From Thermoleophilales bacterium (lineage in GTDB: Bacteria; Actinomycetota; Thermoleophilia; Solirubrobacterales; 70-9), in contig JACJWZ010000002.1 of NCBI GenBank assembly GCA_020636895.1, positions 124,001-188,000 of the forward strand: a stretch of DNA of 64,000 nucleotides, in the 5' to 3' direction. The first letter of the stretch is position 1, and every line of letters starts with the position of its first letter. The notes under the pieces were generated by a model. That model was not told the origin of the DNA and ran no database searches. It saw only the letters and a list, made by a program, of their open reading frames with translations. Made by a program: the position numbers and the translations under genes. This document shows positions 55,414 through 63,361 of this stretch, piece after piece.

Positions 55414-57492
55414 CTAGACCGGGCGCTTCCAGAGGTCGGCGCCGCCGCGTTGCAGCGAGCCGAGGACGGCCTCGAGGGTGTGCAGGTCGAAGGGCTCGGC
55501 GACGCCGTCGTTGACGAGCTTCTTGCCGATCTGATCGCGCTCGGCGATCGTGCCGGCGGCGAACAGGAAGGCGCCGATGCGCGCGTCCCGGCGCCGGTCG
55601 CCACGACGGCTGCGCTCGTAGTCGTCGGGGACGCCGGGGGCGCCGCCGCCGACGGCGATTCGCCGCAGGATGTCGACGACCAGCGCGTTCGCCTCGGCTG
55701 AGCGGTTGCCGTTGCCGCCCCCGTCCCCATCCCCTTGGCCCGAGTTGAGCAGCGGCCGCGCCGCCCTCGTCGGCGGCATGCCGCGGACGACGACCCGGCG
55801 CACCACCTTGCGCTCGCGGGGCGAGAGCGAGTCGAGGCCCACGGCGGGCTCGAAGCCGTGGCCGCGGTCGCGCAGGCCCTTGACCATCGCCCACAGCGGC
55901 GCCCGGTGCTCCTTCGGGATCGCCCCGAAGGCCACGCAGAGCAGGCACCAGACGCCGATCGCGACGAAGCCCGCGAGGATCTCGAGGATCCACATGCCGG
56001 GATCGATCAGCGCGTGGGCCCAGCCGACGACGACCGCGGCCACGGTGGCGACGATCATCGAGCGCCACGGCAGTCGGATCGGGCTGCGCCCGCGCTGCGA
56101 TTTGACGAAGACGAAGACGGTCGGCGGCAGGAACGCCCCCATCATCGCCAGCGGCGTCCCCTTGACGCCCCACTCCGGGATCAGCAGCAGCGAGAGCCCG
56201 ATGAACAGGAACATCGCGCAGATCGCGCCGATGATGAACGGGACGCGCTTGTCGCCGTACTTCACCGACTTGTTGGTCATCCGGTAGACGGTCGGGGCGA
56301 CGAGGCCGCCGGCGACCAGCGGTATCAGCGGTGCAGCGCCGGCGTAGGCCGGCGGCGCCACGCGGACCATCACGGTGGCCATCACGGCGGTCGCCAGCAT
56401 CGTCCCGGCGAGCATGATCCAGAAGTAGCCGAACTGGGTGCCGCGGGCGGTCCCGACGCCGTACTCCTTCTCGACCGCTTGGAACATCGGCGTCTTCTGC
56501 AGCGGCCGCAGCGCCTTGCGGAAGCCACCGGGGAGGACCGCGACGAGGAAGGCCGCCTTCGAGGCGAGGTGGTAGGTGCCGAGTTGGGAGTGGTCGACGA
56601 ACTTCGAGAGCAGGTAGATGTCGGCGTAGCCGACGACCCACATCGAGAGCACCAGCGGCACCCGGATCGCTCCCTTGCGGTAGATCGCGGCCGCCTCGTG
56701 GATGTCCCAGGTCGGGCTCCAGCTCCCCCGGAGGATGAACAGCGACATCAGCGTGCCCAGGACCATGCCGAGCGCGTGGCCGGCGATCGCGCCCTTGATA
56801 CCGAGACCCGCGACCAGCAGCGTGACGACCGCGGCGAGGGTGAAGATCGGCTTCGCGGTCTCGACGGCGATGTAGGCGTAGGGGCGACGCTCGATCCAGA
56901 TCGCGATGGACGCGAGGCGGTAGAGGGCCCCCGCCCCTCCGGCGAGCGCCGCGTACACGATCAGGTTCGGGTCGGCGCCACCGCCGAGGAGCCCGTTGGC
57001 GATCTGGTCGGCGAAGACGATCGAGAGCGCGGTGCCGATCAGGGAGACGACGGTGATCGTGATCAGGCCGGTGCCGAAGCTGTGGCGCGGATCGGAGGAG
57101 AGCTCCTCGTCCTCGTCGTCATCGTCGTCCTCCTCGTCGTCACCCCCGCCGAAGGTGCGCTTCAGCGTCCCCTGCTTGCTCGCGAGCGTGAACACCAGCG
57201 TGAGCAGGCCCGAGTAGAACATCAGCAAGCCGAGTTGCCCGAACTCCGCCGGCTTGGAGAAGTTGGCGATGACGATCGTCGAGGCGAACGTGATGATGTT
57301 CGCGGCGACCATCCCGAGCCCGTGGATGCCCGAATAGCGGAGCACGGCCGAGCCTAGGGCCGCGCCTGTGCCCCCGCCCTTGTCCGGCCGGCGCGAGGCG
57401 GCGGTGCGGTGCTCGCGCCCCTTCCCTTTGCCCCCTCCCCCCTTCCGGTTCCTGTTGCGGCCCGCCCCGCCGGGGCCGTCCCCGGGGCTCAA
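55414..57492 (-). CDS. Polysaccharide flippase-like membrane protein with cytoplasmic C-terminal domain
   Basis: 692 residues from TTG 57492 (TTGA overlap with the sulfotransferase stop); GTG 57345 is an alternative that drops a low-complexity Gly/Arg/Lys leader. About 12-14 membrane helices of MATE/Wzx type: YSGIHGLGMVAANIITFAST, GLLMFYSGLLTLVFTLASKQ, AYIAVETAKPIFTLAAVVTL, VPLVLSMWVVGYADIYLLSK. The loop after the second helix is extremely acidic (DDEEDDDDDEDEELSSDP). The last ~160 residues are soluble, with an Arg/Gly-rich linker and a small helical domain. It should flip lipid-linked glycan across the membrane for the sulfotransferases encoded upstream in this operon. Confidence 0.8.
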   Translation of the reverse strand: MSPGDGPGGAGRNRNRKGGGGKGKGREHRTAASRRPDKGGGTGAALGSAVLRYSGIHGLGMVAANIITFASTIVIANFSKPAEFGQLGLLMFYSGLLTLVFTLASKQGTLKRTFGGGDDEEDDDDDEDEELSSDPRHSFGTGLITITVVSLIGTALSIVFADQIANGLLGGGADPNLIVYAALAGGAGALYRLASIAIWIERRPYAYIAVETAKPIFTLAAVVTLLVAGLGIKGAIAGHALGMVLGTLMSLFILRGSWSPTWDIHEAAAIYRKGAIRVPLVLSMWVVGYADIYLLSKFVDHSQLGTYHLASKAAFLVAVLPGGFRKALRPLQKTPMFQAVEKEYGVGTARGTQFGYFWIMLAGTMLATAVMATVMVRVAPPAYAGAAPLIPLVAGGLVAPTVYRMTNKSVKYGDKRVPFIIGAICAMFLFIGLSLLLIPEWGVKGTPLAMMGAFLPPTVFVFVKSQRGRSPIRLPWRSMIVATVAAVVVGWAHALIDPGMWILEILAGFVAIGVWCLLCVAFGAIPKEHRAPLWAMVKGLRDRGHGFEPAVGLDSLSPRERKVVRRVVVRGMPPTRAARPLLNSGQGDGDGGGNGNRSAEANALVVDILRRIAVGGGAPGVPDDYERSRRGDRRRDARIGAFLFAAGTIAERDQIGKKLVNDGVAEPFDLHTLEAVLGSLQRGGADLWKRPV

Positions 57493-58454
57493 ACCGACCA
57501 GTGCGCGAAGTCGCGCCCGGTCAGCGCCCGCAGTTTCTCCGCATCCTCGTGGAGCACCTCGAGGACCTCCTCCCCGAGCGCCGCCTTGACGTCGGCGACC
57601 GCGGGCTTGTCGATCGGCTTCGAGAGCGGCAGCGCGACGTCCATCGCGAGCCACGCACGGCGCGGCACCCGCCGGCCCATCCTGCTGCGGCTGGCCCGCT
57701 GCACCCGCATGCCGAGCCTGGTCGCGCGCTTCTTCTTCGAGGTCGAGTGCCTGACCTGCTCGAACTTCGGGTGCTCGAAGGAGGCATCGACCCCCGCGAA
57801 CTCGAAGACCCGGCGCAGGGTCGGCATGCGCTCGTCGCGCAGGTCCCGGTTGTCGAGGACGAGGATCTGCTCCCGCGGGAAGTGCTCGAGGAACCGCTGC
57901 AGCTGCATGAAGTAACGGCTGCGCGAGACGTAGGACGTGTTGGGATGCAGGAGGGTCTTGGCCAGGTCGCCCTTCTCGCGCCGCTTGGCGTAGTTGTGGA
58001 CCCAGTGCGCAGTGATCCTGTCGATCGGATCGCGGACGATGTAGACGAGCCTCGCCTCGGGTACGACCTCGGCCATGCGCTCGGGGACGCCGAGGTGCTG
58101 GGGGTAGGCGGTGTAGTTGGGCGAGGCCTCGCCCCGGCAGCGGGCGCTGGGGTCGAAATGGCGTGAGTACCAATCGAGGCCGCGCGGGAAGTTGCGCTCG
58201 GCGATGAAGAAGTTGAGCTCCTTGGGGTCCGACATCGAGACCTCGGGGTGCAGGCTCAGGTAGTAGTGGAGGCCGCTCGTGCCGCACTTCTGCGCGCCGA
58301 TGACGATCAGGTTCGGCAGCGTCAGACCGCGCGCCTCCGCGTTCGGGCGCGCCTCGGGAGCTGACTCGCCGGCCCCGCCGGCGACGCCCGATTCAGTCGG
58401 GGCCGGAGCCTCCATAGGCGCCCGTGAGGGTACCGCAGGCCGATTCTCCGCCAT
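57489..58454 (-). CDS. Sulfotransferase (GAQKCGTS type)
   Basis: 321 residues from the ATG at 58454 (TGATG with the preceding stop). A Pro/Ala/Glu-rich leader (~1-42) precedes the PAPS 5'-phosphosulfate loop NLIVIGAQKCGTSGLHYYLS (~48-67). The 3'-phosphate site is RLVYIVRDPIDRITAHWVHN, and a central ELNFFIAERNFPRGLDWYSR matches heparan-sulfate-type sulfotransferases. It transfers sulfate from PAPS to a sugar hydroxyl or amine. It differs from the three tandem paralogues upstream (GGTGRSGTH type), so the operon carries two sulfotransferase classes. Confidence 0.9.
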   Translation of the reverse strand: MAENRPAVPSRAPMEAPAPTESGVAGGAGESAPEARPNAEARGLTLPNLIVIGAQKCGTSGLHYYLSLHPEVSMSDPKELNFFIAERNFPRGLDWYSRHFDPSARCRGEASPNYTAYPQHLGVPERMAEVVPEARLVYIVRDPIDRITAHWVHNYAKRREKGDLAKTLLHPNTSYVSRSRYFMQLQRFLEHFPREQILVLDNRDLRDERMPTLRRVFEFAGVDASFEHPKFEQVRHSTSKKKRATRLGMRVQRASRSRMGRRVPRRAWLAMDVALPLSKPIDKPAVADVKAALGEEVLEVLHEDAEKLRALTGRDFAHWSV

Positions 58455-59980
58455 CAGGATGTCGTCCCCTCCCCGTCGCCGAGAAGCTCGGGGCCGAGCA
58501 GCCCGATCGACCTCACCCGCAACGGTTTGCGCCCACGCAGCAGCAGGGCGGCCCGCTCGCGGATCCGCTCGATCGACCGCTCGTGCAGCCGCCCGTCGGG
58601 AAGCTCGAGCAGCTCGAAGCCGACCCCGAGGCCGCGCAGGGTCGCGAAGTCCAGGGAATCGGTGAGGACGAGGACGCGGCTCGGATCCTCGCCGCCGATC
58701 GCCGCCGCGAGCCGCTCGGCGAGCGCAACGGGCGGAACCCGGAGGGCGAGCACGACGAGGCGTGGCGCGCGCCGCTCGGGATGCCTGGCGAGGTCGCGCG
58801 CGCCGAGCGCCAGCACCAGCGGCAGGGTCGGTCCGATGGCGTGGCTCGAGAGCCGCAGCCAGCGGTTGAAGGGACCGCGCCTGCGCACCGAGGGCGCGGC
58901 GGAGCTCCCAGCCGCGACCCCGGTGACGATGCCGGCCGCCGCCCAGGCGCCGTTCTCGGAGAAGGCCCGCTCGCAGCCGGCCGCGAGCGCGGCGGCCCGT
59001 CCCGGGTCGCAGAGCTCCTCGACGCGCTCGCCGAGCTCCCTGTCCCCCGCCCCGTTGGCCGCCAGCGCCACGCCCTCGGCGGCGGCCCAGCGGGCCCGCG
59101 CGAACTGATCGTCGGTGTTGCGCTCCATCGGCACGAACAGGGTCGGGACGCCGAAGGCGATGAGCTCGTGGAATCCGTTGTAGCCGGCGGCCGAGACGGC
59201 GAGGTCGAAGGCGTTGAAGTAGCGGCTCATCGGGAAGGTCGAGCGCAGATGGACGACACCGTCGGGCACCTGCATCCCGGGTGCGAGGCTCGACTGCAGC
59301 GCCGCCACCTGAACGTCGGGCTGCGCCGCGAGCGCCTCGAGCGTGCGCGCGACCGCGGCATCGAGCAGGCCTCCCTGCCCGAGGGTGACGAGCGCGGTGC
59401 GGCGGTCCGGATCGAGCCCGAGTTCGGCCGCGGCTTCCGCGCGCCCGAGCAGCTCCTCGCGATCGAGGAAGACGATCGGCGGCACGCGGACGGCGCCGGC
59501 CCGGAACTGGGTGGTCGGCCCGCGGTCGCTTCGTGAGGCGAGCTCCCCGGGCTCGAGGACCGCGTCGAAGGCGCCCTGGCGCTGCAGCGGCGCCCGGCTC
59601 GACCCGGCCCTCCACATCGGCCGCCGGCACCAGACCGAGGGCGGCGCGCCGCGGCGGCTGAGCACGTGCGTGACGGCCCGGTAGGGATGGACCCCGTCGA
59701 AGACGACGACGTCGGGGGCGTAGTCGGCGACGACCTCGGCGAAGACGTCGCGGAGGCGCAGGTTCCAGGCGCGGTCGGTGCCGGAGGCCTGGCGCCGGTA
59801 CGAGGACAGGTAGCCGACGTCGAAGCCGGCTCCCCTGACCACGGGGGCGGCCTGAGAGAGCGTGAACAGCTTCACCTCCGCTGCCGCCGGGAGCCTGCGG
59901 GCGATCGCCATCGCCCGGTTGAGGTGGCCGAGCCCGGTGCCGTTGCTCGTCGCGAAGAGGACGCGTGGCCCGGCGCTCAT
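58454..59980 (-). CDS. GT-B glycosyltransferase (MurG/GT28-like)
   Basis: 508 residues. N-terminal nucleotide-sugar-transferase pattern RVLFATSNGTGLGHLNRAMA (the GxGH loop of MurG-type enzymes); C-terminal half has TALVTLGQGGLLDAAVARTL, VVHLRSTFPMSRYFNAFDLA and the donor-site motif AGYNGFHELIAFGVPTLFVP. A further ~130-residue C-terminal part (from ~375, SHAIGPTLPLVLALGARDLA) is unusual in length and may be an extra domain. ATGA overlap with ST2 upstream and TGATG with the next sulfotransferase; so it works in the same glycan pathway. Confidence 0.82.
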   Translation of the reverse strand: MSAGPRVLFATSNGTGLGHLNRAMAIARRLPAAAEVKLFTLSQAAPVVRGAGFDVGYLSSYRRQASGTDRAWNLRLRDVFAEVVADYAPDVVVFDGVHPYRAVTHVLSRRGAPPSVWCRRPMWRAGSSRAPLQRQGAFDAVLEPGELASRSDRGPTTQFRAGAVRVPPIVFLDREELLGRAEAAAELGLDPDRRTALVTLGQGGLLDAAVARTLEALAAQPDVQVAALQSSLAPGMQVPDGVVHLRSTFPMSRYFNAFDLAVSAAGYNGFHELIAFGVPTLFVPMERNTDDQFARARWAAAEGVALAANGAGDRELGERVEELCDPGRAAALAAGCERAFSENGAWAAAGIVTGVAAGSSAAPSVRRRGPFNRWLRLSSHAIGPTLPLVLALGARDLARHPERRAPRLVVLALRVPPVALAERLAAAIGGEDPSRVLVLTDSLDFATLRGLGVGFELLELPDGRLHERSIERIRERAALLLRGRKPLRVRSIGLLGPELLGDGEGTTS

Positions 59981-60903
59981 GCGTGCACACCAGCAGCTTC
60001 GCGATCGAGCACCGCCCGCAGGCTCGGGGCCGCGTGGTTGCCCTCGCGCTCGAGCGCCGCGACGGTGCGCTCGTAGCGCTTCTGCACCAGCAGCCGCGAG
60101 GGTGCGTGGAGGCCCTGCCGCCAGCGCCCGACGTGAGCGTTCGCAGGAGTCATCTCACGCTCGAAGAACTCGTGCACGACCGGTTCGTCCTCGACGCCGA
60201 GGAAGTCGAGCAGCTCGGCGTAGACGCTCTCGCGGTCGGGGCCGACGAGCTCGTCGAGCATGACGACGCGGAAGCGGTCGGCGGGCACCTCGAAGCGGGC
60301 GCCGTCCTCGCTGCCGTGGATGCCGCGCTCGATCGCCCGCAGGCGGTCGGCCCACCAACCGATGGCGGCGCCGGTCTTGCGCGGGCCCCAAGTCTTGCCG
60401 GTGACCGACGAGGCCGAATCGCGGCCGTCTCTCAGGGCGTGGACGATCCTCGCCTCGGGGAAGAGCCGCATGATCGTCTGCGCCTCGCGGACGTTGTGGG
60501 ACGACATCTCGACGAGGCCCGGCTTGCCGCGGCGCTCGGCGACGCCCGCCAGGAGCTCCAGGTAGAGGTCCCTGCAGGCCTGCAGCGGATCGTCCCCGTA
60601 CGCGGCCTCGAAGCGGTCGAGCGCCGCATCGAGCTCGCCGCGGCGCAGCAGGTTGTAGAGCCCGCGCGGCTGCCCGTCGACCCTGACCCTGTGCCACCAG
60701 AAGCTGCGCACCTTCTCGAGGTAGGTGCGCAGGGTGATCCGCCCCTCGAGCAGGTCCGGCATCCCGCGCTTGTTGCAGTGGAAGCGGGCCTCGATGGGGA
60801 CGTCGGCGAAACGCGAGTGGTGACCGAGCAGGCGCGCCGTCGCGTGGGTTCCCGAGCGGCCGGTGCCGCCGATGAAGATCAGGTCTGCCGGGTCGATGCT
60901 CAA
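59977..60903 (-). CDS. Sulfotransferase (GGTGRSGTH type), third of a tandem array
   Basis: 308 residues from TTG 60903, whose TTGA overlaps the previous stop. PAPS loop LIFIGGTGRSGTHATARLLG (~8-27), 3'-phosphate site ARIVHALRDGRDSASSVTGK, and a shared block VPIEARFHCNKRGMPDLLEG plus SFWWHRVRVDGQPRGL. The C-terminus has the common ANAHVGRWRQGL motif also seen in the other two. It is clearly paralogous to the next two genes upstream. There is no ATG near this start; the first is internal. Confidence 0.88.
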   Translation of the reverse strand: MSIDPADLIFIGGTGRSGTHATARLLGHHSRFADVPIEARFHCNKRGMPDLLEGRITLRTYLEKVRSFWWHRVRVDGQPRGLYNLLRRGELDAALDRFEAAYGDDPLQACRDLYLELLAGVAERRGKPGLVEMSSHNVREAQTIMRLFPEARIVHALRDGRDSASSVTGKTWGPRKTGAAIGWWADRLRAIERGIHGSEDGARFEVPADRFRVVMLDELVGPDRESVYAELLDFLGVEDEPVVHEFFEREMTPANAHVGRWRQGLHAPSRLLVQKRYERTVAALEREGNHAAPSLRAVLDREAAGVHA

Positions 60904-61862
60904 GCGGCGGGGGCGTGCTCGTACGCGCGGCGCAGCTGCGGCGCGCAGTGGAACCCTTCCCGTTCGAGCCGCTCCAAGGTCCGCTCGTAGTCGCGGACGA
61001 GCGACCGCTGAGCGTCCTCGCTGAGCCCCTGGCGCCAGCGCTCCTTGTGCGCGTTGGTCGCGCTCATCTCCTCGTCGAAGAAGGCGCGCATCGCCGGCTC
61101 GTCCTCGATCTCGAGGAAGTCGAGGAGCCCGGCGTAGACCGTCTCGCGGTCGCCGGCCACGATCTCGTCGAGGCTCACGGTGTGCAGCTTCCCGGGCGGC
61201 AGCTCGCGGACGCCGGCTTCGATCTTGCGCAGGCGGCCCTCCCACCAGCGCAGCCCCTCCGAGCCATCGCGCGGGTGGCTGCGCTTCTGGCGCTTGGAGA
61301 CCTTGGAGGAGCCGGCGTCGCGCCCGTCGCGGACCGTGTGCAGGATCTTCGCCTCGGGGAAGAGCCGGACGAGCGTCGGGCTCTCCGCGACGGTGAAGCA
61401 GCTCATCTCGATCAGGCCCGGCTTGCCGGCCTCCTCGGCGATCGGCCACAGCAGGTCCAGGAAGAGGTTGCGGCAGGCGAGGTCGAGGTCCACGCTCTGG
61501 GTACGCTCGAACTCGGCGACGGCGGCGTCGAAGCGGTCACGCTCGACGACCTTGTGCAGGCCGCGGACCTTGCGCCCGAAGGCGATCCGGCGCGCCAGCA
61601 CGGGAGCCACCTCGCCGGCGCGGATGCGCTTCCACCAGAAGCGCTCGAGCTTGCGCACGAACTGATCCGCCGAGACCTCGCCCGCAAGCAGGTCGGGGAA
61701 GCCCTGCGGGTTGACGTGGAAACGCGCCTCGATCGGCACCCTCGCGTAGCGCGAGTGGTTGGCGAGAAGCTGCGAGAAGACGTGGGTGCCGGAGCGGCCG
61801 GTGCCACCGATGAAGAGGAGCTGCGGGTGCTCCGGGCGCTCGAACTCGATCGCGGCGGTCAT
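60900..61862 (-). CDS. Sulfotransferase (GGTGRSGTH type), second of a tandem array
   Basis: 320 residues. PAPS loop LLFIGGTGRSGTHVFSQLLA (~15-34), VPIEARFHVNPQGFPDLLAG, RFWWKRIRAGEV, 3'-phosphate site AKILHTVRDGRDAGSSKVSK, and the late motif TNAHKERWRQGLSE. The middle LDLLWPIAEEAGKPGLIEMS is nearly shared with the neighbour upstream. ATGA overlap with the first sulfotransferase gene. It probably sulfates a different position of the same glycan as its paralogues. Confidence 0.9.
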   Translation of the reverse strand: MTAAIEFERPEHPQLLFIGGTGRSGTHVFSQLLANHSRYARVPIEARFHVNPQGFPDLLAGEVSADQFVRKLERFWWKRIRAGEVAPVLARRIAFGRKVRGLHKVVERDRFDAAVAEFERTQSVDLDLACRNLFLDLLWPIAEEAGKPGLIEMSCFTVAESPTLVRLFPEAKILHTVRDGRDAGSSKVSKRQKRSHPRDGSEGLRWWEGRLRKIEAGVRELPPGKLHTVSLDEIVAGDRETVYAGLLDFLEIEDEPAMRAFFDEEMSATNAHKERWRQGLSEDAQRSLVRDYERTLERLEREGFHCAPQLRRAYEHAPAA

Positions 61863-62815
61863 CGGGCGCTTCGCTCCCGGGTCCGGCGCAGCAGGGCGGC
61901 GCCGTGGACTCCGTCGCGCTCGAGGCCTTCGAGGATGCGCTCGTAGCGCTCGTCGACCTCGGCCTGGCGGTGCGCGGGTACGGCATCGCGCCAGCGCTCG
62001 GTGTGGGCATTGCGGACCTTCACCCGGCCCTTGAAGTAGTCGAGCATGTCGCGCTCCGCCGGCAGGCCGGCGAAACGGCGCAACTCGGAGTACGTGCGGC
62101 GGCGGCCGTCATCGCTGACGAGATCGTCGAGGCTGACCGCGTGCACTCGATCGGCACCGACCGCGCGCACGCCGGAGTCGATGCGGCGGATCCTCCCCTC
62201 CCACCACTCGAGGCCCTGGTCCATCGTCCGCGGGTAGGCGAGCCAGCGGGCCTGCCCGACGCGGGATGCGGCGACGTCGCGGCCGTCGCGGACGACGTGG
62301 ACGAAGCGCGCCTCAGGGAACAGCTCGCCCAGCGTCCCGGCCTCCGCGACGGTGTCGCAGCTCTGCTCGATCAGCCCCGACTTCGACCACTCCGTCGCGA
62401 GCGGCCACAGCAGATCGAAGAAGAGCTGACGCAGCGCGGCCTCGGGCTCGGTGCCGAAGCGCCGCAGAAAGGACTTGCTGGCGGCGTCGAGACGAGCCTT
62501 CGGGACGTAGCGGTGGATGCCGCGGAAGGTGAAGCGCCTCGCCTCGAAGTTGCGCCACCAGTGGTGGCGGAGGCGGTAGATGAAGAGCTCCGGCCCTGTG
62601 CGGCCGGCGAGCACGTCGGGGTAGCCGCCTGGGTCGGTGTGGAAGCGGGCCTCGTTAGGGACCTTGCGGTAGCTCGAATGGTTGCCGAGGATCTTGGAGA
62701 CCACGTGGGTGCCGGAGCGGCCGGTGCCACCGACGAACAGGATCGGCACGGGCTCCGGCGAATCGGCTTTGAGCCCGGCGGTCGGCGGGGCCTCGGTTTC
62801 GAGTCCAGTGGTCAT
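61859..62815 (-). CDS. Sulfotransferase (GGTGRSGTH type), first of a tandem array
   Basis: 318 residues from the ATG at 62815. PAPS loop ILFVGGTGRSGTHVVSKILG (~25-44), VPNEARFHTDPGGYPDVLAG, HHWWRNFEARRFTFRGIHR, 3'-phosphate site ARFVHVVRDGRDVAASRVGQ, and VRNAHTERWRDAVPAHRQ. It opens the six-gene glycan operon. A TAGCGT box on the minus strand (62845-62850) gives a ~25-30-nt leader. It follows the DivIC-like gene by 96 bp, which contains a small hairpin (ACCCGTC/GACGGGT at 62850-62866) that may end that transcript. The longer frame to 62878 is rejected because it runs through that hairpin. Confidence 0.9.
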   Translation of the reverse strand: MTTGLETEAPPTAGLKADSPEPVPILFVGGTGRSGTHVVSKILGNHSSYRKVPNEARFHTDPGGYPDVLAGRTGPELFIYRLRHHWWRNFEARRFTFRGIHRYVPKARLDAASKSFLRRFGTEPEAALRQLFFDLLWPLATEWSKSGLIEQSCDTVAEAGTLGELFPEARFVHVVRDGRDVAASRVGQARWLAYPRTMDQGLEWWEGRIRRIDSGVRAVGADRVHAVSLDDLVSDDGRRRTYSELRRFAGLPAERDMLDYFKGRVKVRNAHTERWRDAVPAHRQAEVDERYERILEGLERDGVHGAALLRRTRERSAR

Positions 62816-62911
62816 GAGTGTGTGGCTGCGGGAGCTGAAGGTGGACGCTACCCGTCGCCGACGGGTGCGCGGGGCCACCCGCGGGCGCCCGATTCTAGAG
62901 GTTCGGTGCGG

Positions 62912-63253
62912 CTACTTGAGGCCGTCGACGACGAAGGCCTGCTCGCCCGGGCCGACCAGGCCGAGCTTGCGCGCCTCGGTGGTCTCCGCGGCGGGCTGCC
63001 GCAGCGTCGCCGCCTGGCGGACCAGCGTCTCGTTCTCGGCCTTGAGCTCGCCCAGCCGGGTCTGTGCGTCCTTGGACTCCCGCCAGGTCGAGAACAGGTT
63101 GATCGCGGGTGAGACGTAGCTGAGCCCGACCGCGATCAGGACGAGGACGAGGGCCACGCGGCCGATGCGGTCCCAGCGAACCCCCGTCAGGCGGCTGGAG
63201 CGGCGCGGCGCGACGCGAGCGCGGTAGCGGGGTCGTGCCGTTGCGGTGGCCAT
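62912..63253 (-). CDS. Septum-formation initiator protein (DivIC/FtsB-like)
   Basis: 113 residues from the ATG at 63253. Basic N-terminus (YRARVAPRRSSRLTGVRWDR), one membrane helix (VALVLVLIAVGLSYVSPAI, ~33-51), then a coiled coil (RESKDAQTRLGELKAENETL, VRQAATL) and a C-terminal EARKLGLVGPGEQAFVVDG, the signature end of DivIC/FtsB. It links FtsQ/DivIB with FtsL in the divisome. No other division gene is in view. The longer frame upstream to 63727 lies antisense to the acyltransferase gene and is rejected. Confidence 0.88.
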   Translation of the reverse strand: MATATARPRYRARVAPRRSSRLTGVRWDRIGRVALVLVLIAVGLSYVSPAINLFSTWRESKDAQTRLGELKAENETLVRQAATLRQPAAETTEARKLGLVGPGEQAFVVDGLK

Positions 63254-63349
63254 CGGGGCCCGCTTCGACGCCGGTGATCCGACCCCTCCCAGCCCCCCGC
63301 AAGTGGTGTTGCACACCGACCCCCTAGCCCCGTCCGGCGACGTCGCGCG

Positions 63350-63355
63350 TAGTGT
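63350..63355 (+). promoter_or_regulatory. -10 box TAGTGT 6 nt before plsC
   Basis: TAGTGT, then TGGCCC, then ATG at 63362. Leaderless spacing. Confidence 0.5.
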
Positions 63356-63361
63356 TGGCCC

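Noticed and set aside
55735..57357. 540-codon open frame opposite the flippase gene
   Set aside because: Asp/Arg/Glu repeats caused by reverse reading of membrane-helix codons.
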